NCBI GenBank assembly: GCA_905192805.1
Contig: CAJJMF010000024.1
Span: 1-18,900, forward strand
Origin: an uncultured Sutterella sp.
GTDB taxonomy: Bacteria; Pseudomonadota; Gammaproteobacteria; Burkholderiales; Burkholderiaceae_F
Length of the DNA stretch: 18,900 nt
Direction of reading: 5' to 3'
The position numbers and the translations under genes are program-made. Under the pieces are notes generated by a model. It saw nothing but the letters and a program-made list of their open reading frames with translations, was not told the DNA's origin and searched no databases. This document shows positions 1 to 7,018 of this stretch, in pieces (positions within the stretch are counted from its first letter, which is position 1; every line of letters begins with the position of its first letter).

Positions 1-48
1 AAGCAAAGTGCCTGAACTGGGCTCATATAATTGAGGTTGCATTGCCAT
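1..48 (-). CDS. 5' end of an unidentified gene, running off the window
   Basis: On the minus strand an ATG at 48 is preceded by a strong Shine-Dalgarno (AAGGAG, plus-strand 55-60) at good spacing. The frame stays open to the window edge and gives 16 residues beginning MAMQPQLYEPSSGTLL. The ribosome-binding site and start are clear, but too little protein is visible to name a family. It is divergent from the membrane-protein gene that starts at 134, and the two share the short interval 49-133. Confidence 0.5.
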   Translation of the reverse strand, partial: MAMQPQLYEPSSGTLL

Positions 49-93
49 AGTCCACTCCTTAAAAAAATGGGCTTGTGAACGTCACACCAAGTA

Positions 94-117
94 AAGCGCT
101 TCGGCCCCCTTGCCGAG
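94..117. promoter_or_regulatory. Small palindrome and hairpin in the first divergent intergenic region
   Basis: The palindrome AAGCGCTT (94-101) abuts a short stem TTCGGC/GCCGAG (100-105 with 112-117, ending in a G-T wobble). They lie between the two divergent starts at 48 and 134. There is no T-run, so this is not a terminator. An operator role is possible but unsupported. Confidence 0.2.
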
Positions 118-133
118 AACCTTGACGATAGAG

Positions 134-718
134 ATGAGTGAATTTTTAACTACTTACTGGCCGTTATGCCTTTTTGTTGTAACTCTGCTTTGGAGAGAGT
201 CGGGGCTACTTCTCGCATCCCTCTATGCGGGGCTTCACTTCACTGGGTGGGTTGAAGCGTGCAGTATAGTCCTCTTAGCAAACCTCTGCTTTCTTATGAT
301 CGGGTATTTACCCATCGTGAGAACTAAGCAAACTGCAACAAAAAGTATTACACAAAATGTGCCCCACACAATTACAATAGACATAATAGGTTTTGCTCGG
401 CTCATGAGAGTGTTTTGGCTTGCCCATATTCCTCGTGATTACCCACTGATCTACATGAAAAGCCTGTGGCAATCTGCTGACTCGCATGGTGTCCCCCGAC
501 GTCACGTTATGCTGGCAATCTTGCTTGCAGGTGCATTGTGGTTTTACCCGATTGGGGCCCTGCTGTCGTGGATTCTTGATAGCATAGTCACTCAAGGGAA
601 TGCCCTCGTGGTAGCACGGTATCAATTCTCGGGTTTCGCCCTGATTGCCATTGTTTTAGGCGTGGTGATTCGTATGGTGTTCGAACGAGCACGGATACGC
701 TTACAACCTCCCTCATAA
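134..718 (+). CDS. Small multi-pass inner-membrane protein, family unclear
   Basis: The product is 194 residues from ATG 134. An in-frame TTG at 110 is possible, but neither start has a convincing Shine-Dalgarno. About four hydrophobic segments are visible, near residues 8-28, 35-58, 125-150 and 163-184, with a basic tail (RMVFERARIRL). The middle stretch, which contains HIPRDYPLIYM followed by RRHVMLAILLAGALWFYPIG, is faintly like the second half of DedA/SNARE-associated membrane proteins. The diagnostic DedA motifs are not convincing, so no function is assigned. The stop is 44 bases before the response regulator start with no terminator between them, so it is probably co-transcribed with the two-component system and could be an accessory or target of it. 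Confidence 0.6.
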   Translation: MSEFLTTYWPLCLFVVTLLWRESGLLLASLYAGLHFTGWVEACSIVLLANLCFLMIGYLPIVRTKQTATKSITQNVPHTITIDIIGFARLMRVFWLAHIPRDYPLIYMKSLWQSADSHGVPRRHVMLAILLAGALWFYPIGALLSWILDSIVTQGNALVVARYQFSGFALIAIVLGVVIRMVFERARIRLQPPS

Positions 719-762
719 GGCAATCAAAGAGCCCAGCACACCCCCATGCAAAGGAGTTTTTC

Positions 763-1419
763 ATGCGAATTCTGGTCGTTGAAGACGATGACATGATCGG
801 CGAAAGTGTCGTAAGTTTTTTGGAAAGTGAGGGTTATGCCGTCGACTGGGTGACCGATGGGCGAGCAGCCCTTTTGGCACTCAAAACTACCCCCTTTTCT
901 TTGGCGATTCTTGACTTAGGACTCCCTGGAAAAGACGGCTTACAAGTGCTCAAAGAGATGCGCTCCGACCACAATACCACGCCCGTGCTGGTCACTACCG
1001 CTCGGGACACGGTCGATGATCGTATCAAGGGACTCGATAATGGCGCCGATGATTATCTGGTCAAACCTTATGACTTAGACGAATTAGTCGCTCGTGTTCG
1101 TGCCTTGATTCGCCGTTCAGCAGGTCGTGCAGACCCAGTGATTGAGCGTGGTGAATTACGTATTGCGCCCGCCACGCGTGAAGTCACATTCCGCGGTGAG
1201 CCCGTTATCTTGTCCTCAAAAGAATATGCACTGCTCGCTGCTCTCGCAGAACGCGATGGGGTAGTTTGGAGTCGCTCTCAGCTAGAGGAACGCCTGTATA
1301 ACTGGGACAATACCGTGGGTTCGAATGCTATTGAAGTGCATATTCACCACTTACGTAAAAAGTTATGTGACAGCGCCATCAAAACCGTCCGCGGTGTTGG
1401 GTATTTGTTAGAGACCTAG
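763..1419 (+). CDS. OmpR-family two-component response regulator (QseB/PmrA/TctD-like)
   Basis: A cytoplasmic transcription factor of 218 residues, switched on by phosphorylation. The N-terminal receiver domain (about 1-115) has the acidic pocket E7-D8-D9, the phospho-acceptor D51 in ILDLGLPGKDG, T79 and K101 (KPYDLDEL). The C-terminal winged-helix DNA-binding domain (about 125-217) ends in the typical VRGVGYLLET. The start is well supported by AAAGGAG a few bases upstream of the ATG. The partner kinase gene begins 17 bases after the stop, so the two form an operon. Sequence style matches the QseB/PmrA/TctD branch, whose members usually bind CTTAA-type direct repeats. The exact orthologue cannot be named from sequence alone. 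Confidence 0.95.
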   Translation: MRILVVEDDDMIGESVVSFLESEGYAVDWVTDGRAALLALKTTPFSLAILDLGLPGKDGLQVLKEMRSDHNTTPVLVTTARDTVDDRIKGLDNGADDYLVKPYDLDELVARVRALIRRSAGRADPVIERGELRIAPATREVTFRGEPVILSSKEYALLAALAERDGVVWSRSQLEERLYNWDNTVGSNAIEVHIHHLRKKLCDSAIKTVRGVGYLLET

Positions 1420-1436
1420 AACGGATTTCGATCCTG

Positions 1437-2783
1437 ATGCGCTCGATTCGTCAAAAGCTACTCTTTACCTTATTAGGGGCACTGCTGGTGGCTGGGTTTA
1501 GCACAGCCGCCGCAACCTTTTTTTCTGCCCAGACCGAATTCAGTCTCTTTATGGATACCCATCTAAAAGAGACTGCGGAATCCCTGCGAGAGTCCCTCTT
1601 GCAAGCCTTTCGTGACGGGCAACATCCTGAACGCCTTACCATTGTTGGTGACGCTCAGTCCTATCACATTACTGTGCAGGTCTACGACTCCACGACCAAT
1701 ACAGTCTGGGTGCGCCAAGGCAATAAACACCTGCCCTTTACGGAAGAGCCTGGGTTTACCACCGAAAAACTCGATGGTATTAATTGGCGCTCTTACTCCG
1801 TGGCCGCTGGTCCCCTCATCATCACCGTGGGCCAAGATATCGCTGTTCGCACCCAATTGGCAGCAGCCTCCGCCTTCCGTGTGTTGCAACCTCTGTGCTT
1901 TTTGCTTCCCTTTATCGCGATCGCTGTTTGGATCGTCGTGGGGGATGGTTTAGCTCCGCTTGAGCGCACCGCTCGCTCGGTAGCACGTCGTTCGCCCACC
2001 TCACTTGAACCGATTTCGACCAAAGGGCTTCCACAAGAACTGGCTGGACTGGTGCTCAACATTAACTCCTTACTGGAACGACTCCGGGAGAGCCTCTCTG
2101 CGCAACAACGTTTCGCTTCCGATGCAGCTCATGAATTGAGAACCCCCCTCACCGCGATTAAGTTACAAGTGCAACTAGCCCAACGAGCGAAGACCCCGGA
2201 AGCACAGGAAAAATGCTTCGAACGACTGAATGAAGGTATCAACCGTGCCACGCGACTGGTCCAACAACTGCTCACCTTGGCACGCCTTGACCCTGATGCG
2301 AGCGCGAAAACGCTCACTACGGTGAAACTCGACCTATTAGCCCATAGTGTGGCTGAGGATATGACGCCGATTGCGCAACAAAAGGCGATCACCGTCGAAG
2401 CAAAGTCGGAGCCTGCCTCCACCGACGGCATGGAAGACGCTATCCGTTTGATGATGGCCAACCTTACCGACAACGCCATTCGGTATACACCAGAAGGTGG
2501 GCGTATTGAAATTCGTACCTATACCATTGAACAAGACCAAAGTGTGATTGAAATTGCTGACAACGGACCCGGCATTGCTCCTGAAGAACGCCAGCGCGTA
2601 TTTGACCGGTTCTACCGCGCCCTAGGAACCAAAACCTCTGGCACGGGACTCGGACTCGCCATCGTCAAACGAATCGTTGACATTCACCACGGCACCATCG
2701 ATATCAGCGACGGCCTTGATGGGAGAGGAACGACATTCAAAATTGTCTTACCTAAGCTAGGTGCCTCCAGCACAACAGCTTAG
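1437..2783 (+). CDS. Sensor histidine kinase of the QseC/TctE type
   Basis: An inner-membrane sensor kinase of 448 residues, partner of the preceding regulator. A first membrane segment (about 8-30) and a second (about 148-168) bracket a small periplasmic sensor region of roughly 115 residues, typical of kinases with the 2CSK_N-type input domain. A HAMP linker follows (about 170-222), then the dimerisation helix with the phospho-accepting H232 in AAHELRTPLTA. The ATPase domain has an N-box (N342 and N346 in NLTDNAIRY), G1 box DNGPGI (375-380) and G2 box GTGLGLAIV (402-410). All catalytic boxes are intact. The Shine-Dalgarno is weak, suggesting translational coupling to the regulator. The ligand is unknown; the neighbouring periplasmic protease gene suggests envelope conditions. 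Confidence 0.94.
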   Translation: MRSIRQKLLFTLLGALLVAGFSTAAATFFSAQTEFSLFMDTHLKETAESLRESLLQAFRDGQHPERLTIVGDAQSYHITVQVYDSTTNTVWVRQGNKHLPFTEEPGFTTEKLDGINWRSYSVAAGPLIITVGQDIAVRTQLAAASAFRVLQPLCFLLPFIAIAVWIVVGDGLAPLERTARSVARRSPTSLEPISTKGLPQELAGLVLNINSLLERLRESLSAQQRFASDAAHELRTPLTAIKLQVQLAQRAKTPEAQEKCFERLNEGINRATRLVQQLLTLARLDPDASAKTLTTVKLDLLAHSVAEDMTPIAQQKAITVEAKSEPASTDGMEDAIRLMMANLTDNAIRYTPEGGRIEIRTYTIEQDQSVIEIADNGPGIAPEERQRVFDRFYRALGTKTSGTGLGLAIVKRIVDIHHGTIDISDGLDGRGTTFKIVLPKLGASSTTA

Positions 2784-2844
2784 GAAAAGCTTTGAGTTTT
2801 CAGTAACTTATTATCAGCCTTTTGAATCTGTGATTTGTTACAAA

Positions 2845-2946
2845 CTTAACCTAAATCGGGCAAGGGTTACGAAGGATATGCAACTTGACCAAAGCACTTG
2901 TACTAAAGTAACCCTATCGTTTATGGATCAGCGGGGAAGATACCCC
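2845..2946 (+). promoter_or_regulatory. Upstream region of the Do-family protease gene with inverted repeats
   Basis: The 183 bases between the kinase stop and the protease start hold no credible gene. They contain GGGTTAC (2864-2870) and its reverse complement GTAACCC (2908-2914), plus a single CTTAA half-site at 2845-2849. A short stem GGGG/CCCC (2933-2936 with 2943-2946) sits just before the Shine-Dalgarno GGAG (2954-2957). A TTGACC at 2885-2890 resembles a -35 element, but I see no well-placed -10 partner. The protease probably has its own promoter here. Confidence 0.4.
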
Positions 2947-2966
2947 TCTTTGCGGAGAAATATTTG

Positions 2967-4415
2967 ATGTTGACTAAATTTTTTACTCGTTCGACCCTTG
3001 CTTTGGCCATGGCTACTGCGCTTGGTCTCTCTGTGACACTCTCTACCCCCGTCGAGGCGGCCGTTTTTGGTTCGGATACGCAAGCTCAGGCAGGTCAATT
3101 GCCTGACTTTGTTAGTTTGGTAGAAAAAAATGGGCCCGCCGTGGTCAATATTCAAACCGTACGAAAAGCACGTAAATCCTCTGGTATGAGCGGGATGTTG
3201 CCTCCTGGTTTGGATGAACGTGGAGCAGAAATTTTCCGTCACTTTGGCATTCCGTTTGATTTTGGTGAAATGATGCCCCGTGAAATTCCGGAGCAACGTG
3301 GTACGGGCTCGGGCTTTATTATTTCCTCGGATGGTCTCGTGATGACCAATGCTCACGTGGTGGCGGATGCGGATGAGCTGATTGTCCGCCTCACCGACAA
3401 ACGTGAATTCAAAGGCAAAGTCTTAGGTTCTGATACCCAGACTGACATTGCGATTGTCAAGATTGATGCCAAAGATTTGCCCGTGTTGCGTATGGGGGAC
3501 TCCTCCAAGCTGAAAGTTGGGGAGTGGGTAGCCGCTATCGGCAGTCCCTTCGGACTGGACAATACCGTGACAGCAGGTATTGTTTCGGCCGTATCTCGTG
3601 ATCTGCCGAGTGACCAATATGTTCCCTTTATTCAGACAGACGTGGCGGTCAACCCGGGCAACTCTGGCGGTCCGCTCTTTAACATGAAGGGGGAAGTGGT
3701 CGGGATTAACTCGCAAATCTTCTCCACCTCAGGTGGCTTTATGGGCTTGTCCTTCGCTATTCCTATCGACTTAGCCATGCAGATTAAGGATCAGCTCGTT
3801 AAAGATGGGAAAGTCACACGTGGTTATGTCGGCGTTTACATTCAGGAACTTGATCAAGAGTTGGCGAAGAGCTTTGGGTTAGAAAAACCCGAAGGGGCCC
3901 TCGTCACCAAAGTGGAAAAGGGTAGCCCTGCGGAAAAGGCGGGCTTGAAGACGGGTGACGTGATTGTGGCGGTGAATGATCAAGCCGTCAACAATTCCAT
4001 CGCCCTGCCGCGTATCGTTAGCGTCTTGCCCCCTGGTAAGAAAGTGCAATTCACGGTGATTCGTGACCAGAAAAAGCAAACGCTCGATGTCACGATTGGC
4101 GTGAATAAGAACGCAAAGAATACCAGTAATGCAACGCCTGCCGATGAGGTGAAATTAGGGGTCACGACACGCCCCTTAACGGAAGAAGAAGTCAAGAAGT
4201 ATGAAACCGAAGGCTTACTCGTCACCAAAGTGGAAGGGTTGGCTGCGAAGTCTGGGGTACGCCCGGGCGACATTCTGGTGTCCGCCAATGGGAAAGCCCT
4301 GGAAGGGGTTGACGACCTCAAAGCCGAACTCCGTGGCTCAAAGGTTCTCTTACTCATTCAACGCGATGGTGGTCGTATCTTCTTGTCGGTGAAATTCCCC
4401 AAGAAAGACGAATAA
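2967..4415 (+). CDS. degP: Periplasmic Do/DegP-family serine endoprotease with two PDZ domains
   Basis: A secreted protease and chaperone that degrades or refolds damaged envelope proteins. From ATG 2967 the product is 482 residues; TTG 2964 is an alternative, but the ATG is preferred and GGAG lies about ten bases upstream. The signal peptide occupies about residues 1-31 (KFFTR, hydrophobic core, VEA cleavage). The trypsin-like domain carries the complete triad: H130 (TNAHV), D160 (TDIAIV) and S233 (GNSGGP). PDZ1 covers about 260-370 and PDZ2 about 385-475, the usual Do-family layout and length. The sequence resembles betaproteobacterial MucD/DegQ-like members as much as enteric DegP, so the symbol marks the family only. 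It lies downstream of a two-component system, apparently with its own promoter. Confidence 0.93.
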   Translation: MLTKFFTRSTLALAMATALGLSVTLSTPVEAAVFGSDTQAQAGQLPDFVSLVEKNGPAVVNIQTVRKARKSSGMSGMLPPGLDERGAEIFRHFGIPFDFGEMMPREIPEQRGTGSGFIISSDGLVMTNAHVVADADELIVRLTDKREFKGKVLGSDTQTDIAIVKIDAKDLPVLRMGDSSKLKVGEWVAAIGSPFGLDNTVTAGIVSAVSRDLPSDQYVPFIQTDVAVNPGNSGGPLFNMKGEVVGINSQIFSTSGGFMGLSFAIPIDLAMQIKDQLVKDGKVTRGYVGVYIQELDQELAKSFGLEKPEGALVTKVEKGSPAEKAGLKTGDVIVAVNDQAVNNSIALPRIVSVLPPGKKVQFTVIRDQKKQTLDVTIGVNKNAKNTSNATPADEVKLGVTTRPLTEEEVKKYETEGLLVTKVEGLAAKSGVRPGDILVSANGKALEGVDDLKAELRGSKVLLLIQRDGGRIFLSVKFPKKDE

Positions 4416-4425
4416 CCCTTAAAGA

Positions 4426-4450
4426 AAAACCGCACATTCAGTGCGGTTTT
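4426..4450. terminator. Bidirectional intrinsic terminator in a convergent gap
   Basis: AAAACCGCAC and GTGCGGTTTT form a ten-pair stem around the loop ATTCA, just after the protease stop. The plus strand ends the stem in TTTT. The minus strand reads TTTTTCTTT after the stem, so the hairpin can also stop transcription of the kinase gene coming the other way. Confidence 0.85.
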
Positions 4451-4465
4451 CTGCGGCAAGCCTAG

Positions 4466-4495
4466 ACACCGTAACGCCCCTCGTTACGGTGTTTT
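4466..4495 (+). terminator. Second intrinsic terminator after the protease gene
   Basis: A perfect 11-pair stem ACACCGTAACG/CGTTACGGTGT (4466-4476 with 4482-4492) with a five-base loop runs directly into TTT. It backs up the terminator at 4426-4450 and lies immediately after the 3' end of the convergent kinase gene at 4499. Confidence 0.75.
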
Positions 4496-4498
4496 GCT

Positions 4499-5818
4499 TT
4501 ATACCGTGGTCTCCGTTTCTCCCTTGAGATTCACAATAAAGCGTGAGCCACCCGGTACGTTTTCATGAGTCAATGTCCACTTGCAGCGCTGACAAACCCG
4601 TTGCACAATCGAGAGCCCCAGCCCATAACCCATAGCATCTCGACCATTGGACGCTTGGCGACCTCGATAAAACGGTTGGAACATTTTGACCACTTCATCC
4701 GAATCAATACCCCCAGCACTATCCGTGACCGTTAAACCCTCGGGCGTTTCGCGGACGATCACTTCACCTTGTTGAGTATAGTGAATCGCATTACGCACGA
4801 GGTTATTAATCACACTGCCCAAAAGAGACATCGGAAACATCCCAGTGCACTCATGCGTTGGAATGACACGGAACGTAATACCGCGCTTTTTAGCCTCAGC
4901 TGCCCAAGAATCTTCGATGCGTTGTAGGAGCGAGGGTATCGTATCCGCCTCTGAAGCACCATAACCACGAGAGTCACGTGCAAAAGCAAGAAAGTCGTCG
5001 ACTAAGAGATGAATATCCCGTGCCGCAATGCGAGCACGTTCCAGTTGGCGACGTTGGCGGTCCGTTAACTCCGAATCACTGAGTAGCTCCAAGCTTCCCT
5101 CAATCACATTCAGAGGATTACGGATTTCATGACTCACGTCCCCGGTGTACATCTGCTCTCGTTCAAGTGCTTGGTGTAAGCGTTGAAGCGCACTGTCGCA
5201 GCACTCAGCCAAAATGGTGATATCGTCATGAAGAGGAATCTTGGAAATCGGCCGGTAGTGGTTGGCCGCACTGGATTCGGTCACTTCTTGCGCCAAACGT
5301 TTCACAGGATCCATGACGATGCGATAAAAAATGAGCCCCCAAATCAAACCCAATAAACAAATCAACCCAGCCACCAAAAGCACAATGTTTTGCATGACTT
5401 GCTCGACTTCATTAATGTCACGCTGATCCTTAACGAGGATATAGTCATGGCCATGTATCCGTTCTCGGAACACAAACAGCGCTTGGTTGGGATTCTCCAT
5501 TTCCGAAAATCCCAAGGGGGAAGTGTTGAACTCCTCCGGGATGGGCGTCGTCCAAGGGTGGTCTCCATAGAGCCAAACACCATCGTTTACCTGAGGAGCG
5601 ACATTATTTTCCAAGGCTTTGACTTTGGCATGCAGTTGGTCCGCCATATGTTCGCCCGAAAGCCTCAATTCAACCCACTCAAACCCATAATAAAGGGCAA
5701 CGGAATAAAACAGCGTCACCCCGGCCATCACGACGGTTGATGCCAAAGCGATGCGCTGTCCAAGTGTCGCGTTCCGTAAAAACCGTTTTCCACCTCGGAT
5801 AATCCACTTTTTCAGCAT
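4499..5818 (-). CDS. Sensor histidine kinase, second two-component system
   Basis: An inner-membrane kinase of 439 residues from ATG 5818. Membrane segments at about 22-44 and 144-166 enclose a periplasmic loop of about 100 residues with no recognised fold. A HAMP-like linker (about 167-220) leads to the phospho-accepting H230 in DVSHEIRNPLNV. The ATPase domain has N339 and N343 (NNLVRNAIHYT), a G1 box DSAGGI (366-371) and a G2 box GYGLGLSIV. The G1 box departs from the usual DxGxGI because the first glycine is alanine. The frame stays open upstream to a TTG at 5911 that would overlap the regulator gene, but those extra residues look non-homologous and cover a terminator-like hairpin, so ATG 5818 is preferred although its Shine-Dalgarno is weak. 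Its partner regulator lies just upstream. Confidence 0.9.
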   Translation of the reverse strand: MLKKWIIRGGKRFLRNATLGQRIALASTVVMAGVTLFYSVALYYGFEWVELRLSGEHMADQLHAKVKALENNVAPQVNDGVWLYGDHPWTTPIPEEFNTSPLGFSEMENPNQALFVFRERIHGHDYILVKDQRDINEVEQVMQNIVLLVAGLICLLGLIWGLIFYRIVMDPVKRLAQEVTESSAANHYRPISKIPLHDDITILAECCDSALQRLHQALEREQMYTGDVSHEIRNPLNVIEGSLELLSDSELTDRQRRQLERARIAARDIHLLVDDFLAFARDSRGYGASEADTIPSLLQRIEDSWAAEAKKRGITFRVIPTHECTGMFPMSLLGSVINNLVRNAIHYTQQGEVIVRETPEGLTVTDSAGGIDSDEVVKMFQPFYRGRQASNGRDAMGYGLGLSIVQRVCQRCKWTLTHENVPGGSRFIVNLKGETETTV

Positions 5819-5833
5819 AAAGTCTGCTCTGAT

Positions 5834-5876
5834 AAAAAAGGGACGGAGCCATCCTGTTAAGGGAGAAACTCCGTCC
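5834..5876 (-). terminator. Terminator-like hairpin between regulator and kinase genes
   Basis: Read on the minus strand, GGACGGAG and CTCCGTCC (plus-strand 5869-5876 and 5841-5848) form an eight-pair stem. The 20-base loop can itself pair a little (TCC with GGA). One base later comes TTTTTT (plus 5834-5839). This lies after the regulator stop and before the kinase ATG, so it could reduce read-through into the kinase gene. The long loop makes a strong terminator less certain. Confidence 0.55.
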
Positions 5877-5892
5877 ACACGACTTGTAACAC

Positions 5893-6555
5893 TTAGGCTC
5901 GGATTGACCAACCAATCCCGGTATGGGTCAAAATCAGCTTCTTTTCAAACGGCTTATCCACGACTTGACGTAACAAATACACATTGGCACGTAAGCTGTC
6001 AGAGTCGGGAGGTTCTCCCCCCCATACCACACTTTCTAAACGTTCACGACGCACAATATTGGGGCTTTGACGCATCAGTTCATTTAAAATTTTCAGTGAC
6101 GTGGGCTTTAATTGCAGCACCTGGCCAGCACGGGTCACCTCCAGCGACTTCACATCAAAGACTAAATCCCCCACTTGCAACTTTTCAGGACTGGAGCGAC
6201 GCAACGTCGCCTCGATGCGAGCACATAGTTCTCGCAAGGCAAACGGCTTGGTAATGTAATCGTCAGCCCCGTTTTCTAGCCCTTCCACGCGATCATCAAT
6301 ACTGGTATTGGCCGTACACAGCAGAATGGGTAATCGAATCCCTCGGTTACGTAGTTCTTTGCAGTACGACAGTCCATCTTTGCCAGGCATGTTCACGTCG
6401 AGCAGGATCAAATCGAATTTATTGCGATTCAGCAAATATTCTGCTTCGATGGCATTCAGTGCCCCTTGGGCTTTCCAGCCTTTTGATTCGCAGGCATCGA
6501 GCACATTCTCGATGTGCCCCCAATCATCATCCACAACCAAAATTTCGTAGGTCAT
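5893..6555 (-). CDS. OmpR-family response regulator, second two-component system
   Basis: A DNA-binding response regulator of 220 residues. The receiver domain (about 1-115) has D9-D10-D11, the phospho-acceptor D53 in LLLDVNMPGKDG, T81 and K103 (KPFALREL). The C-terminal winged helix (about 125-220) contains LKPTSLKILNELM and ends THTGIGWSIRA. ATG 6555 is chosen because MTYEILVVDDD is a canonical receiver start and GAGAGG lies about eight bases upstream. The open frame continues to 6642, but the extra residues are not receiver-like. It precedes its kinase and diverges from the cytochrome/porin operon across a 585-base regulatory region, making it a good candidate regulator of that operon. This link is inferred from position only. 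Confidence 0.93.
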   Translation of the reverse strand: MTYEILVVDDDWGHIENVLDACESKGWKAQGALNAIEAEYLLNRNKFDLILLDVNMPGKDGLSYCKELRNRGIRLPILLCTANTSIDDRVEGLENGADDYITKPFALRELCARIEATLRRSSPEKLQVGDLVFDVKSLEVTRAGQVLQLKPTSLKILNELMRQSPNIVRRERLESVVWGGEPPDSDSLRANVYLLRQVVDKPFEKKLILTHTGIGWSIRA

Positions 6556-6766
6556 GTCTTTAACCTCTCTTGCGCCCATTATGCGCATTGGAGACTCACC
6601 CCACATCAGGGTGCACTCATGGATAACACTGGAACGTTTCAAGAAATTCCTAATCTCTCAAAACAGCTTCTTTGTATTAAAAACAAAAATATATCATATC
6701 TATACAAATTAGCTCTCAGGTCATCAAAATAATTCCCTGATTTTTATAGAGAATTTGATCATACAT

Positions 6767-6787
6767 TTGACGCTATTTTCACGTCAA
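6767..6787. promoter_or_regulatory. Inverted repeat TTGACG-N9-CGTCAA
   Basis: Perfect six-base arms at 6767-6772 and 6782-6787 with a nine-base AT-rich spacer lie in the divergent region between the regulator gene and the cytochrome gene. This looks like a dimer-binding operator of unknown identity. Confidence 0.35.
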
Positions 6788-6835
6788 TTAACATCCATAT
6801 CAGGTATTGGGATTAACCCTAATCATCGTCATTTC

Positions 6836-6849
6836 TTGATTCTCATCAG
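6836..6849. promoter_or_regulatory. FNR-like binding site
   Basis: TTGAT-TCTC-ATCAG matches nine of the ten defined bases of the FNR consensus TTGAT-N4-ATCAA. FNR-type regulators activate anaerobic respiration genes, which fits the downstream cytochrome/porin pair. A TACTAG (6884-6889) downstream resembles a -10 element, but no good -35 accompanies it, so the exact start point is uncertain. Confidence 0.5.
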
Positions 6850-6854
6850 GAAAT

Positions 6855-6869
6855 CTTAAATCCCCTTAA
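6855..6869. promoter_or_regulatory. Direct repeat CTTAA-N5-CTTAA, candidate response-regulator box
   Basis: CTTAA at 6855-6859 and 6865-6869 form a direct repeat with a ten-base period, close to the CTTAA-N6-CTTAA boxes known for the QseB/PmrA class of OmpR-family regulators. It lies five bases after the FNR-like box. Either regulator in this window could bind it. Confidence 0.4.
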
Positions 6870-6930
6870 GAACCAAGGGTTTTTACTAGGGTTAGGCACC
6901 CATCCTTAGAACAGCAAGCATTTGAGGGGT

Positions 6931-6953
6931 AGCCTACTGTTTATGAAGTAGCT
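6931..6953 (+). promoter_or_regulatory. Hairpin in the probable leader of the cytochrome operon
   Basis: AGCCTACT (6931-6938) pairs with AGTAGCT (6947-6953) with one bulged C, around the loop GTTTATGA. It is the first of several stem-loops between the regulatory cluster and the cytochrome start. Confidence 0.35.
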
Positions 6954-6976
6954 AATTCGTAGGAAAACTAAAGGCT

Positions 6977-7005
6977 GTAAAAGGGGTTTTACCCCTCTAT
7001 AGAGG
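6977..7005 (+). promoter_or_regulatory. Nested, mutually exclusive hairpins in the cytochrome leader
   Basis: Three overlapping inverted repeats occupy 29 bases: GTAAAA-GGGG-TTTTAC (6977-6992), AGGGG-TTTTA-CCCCT (6982-6996), and the perfect 12-base palindrome CCTCTATAGAGG (6994-7005). The first two cannot form together, and the second and third compete for 6994-6996. This is the layout of an RNA switch or of stacked operator sites. Confidence 0.4.
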
Positions 7006-7018
7006 TAGTTTCTTATGA

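Larger units (their letters stand above)
6814..6894. promoter_or_regulatory. Inverted TAACCCTA/TAGGGTTA pair flanking other regulatory sites
   Basis: TAACCCTA at 6814-6821 and its exact reverse complement TAGGGTTA at 6887-6894 flank the FNR-like box and the CTTAA direct repeat. The same octamer occurs at 2909-2916 upstream of the protease gene, with a 7/8 inverted match at 2862-2869. It may be a shared regulator site; no family is assigned. Confidence 0.35.

Noticed and set aside
74..86. TGTGA-N3-TCACA resembling a CRP site
   Set aside because: The half-sites are separated by three bases, whereas CRP sites need six, so this does not fit.
2761..2967. Short plus-strand frame of 68 residues between kinase and protease
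   Set aside because: It overlaps the kinase end, lacks a ribosome-binding site, has no protein-like composition and covers a probable promoter.
5819..5911. N-terminal extension of the second kinase from TTG 5911
   Set aside because: It would overlap the regulator gene, start with TTG and translate through a terminator-like hairpin; the ATG at 5818 gives a normal kinase N-terminus.
6556..6642. N-terminal extension of the second response regulator
   Set aside because: The extra 29 residues are not part of a receiver fold, and the internal ATG at 6555 has a good ribosome-binding site.
6863..6884. CCCTT/AAGGG stem followed by T5 as a terminator in the divergent region
   Set aside because: The stem is only five pairs with a seven-base loop and overlaps the CTTAA repeat; there is no upstream plus-strand gene for it to end.
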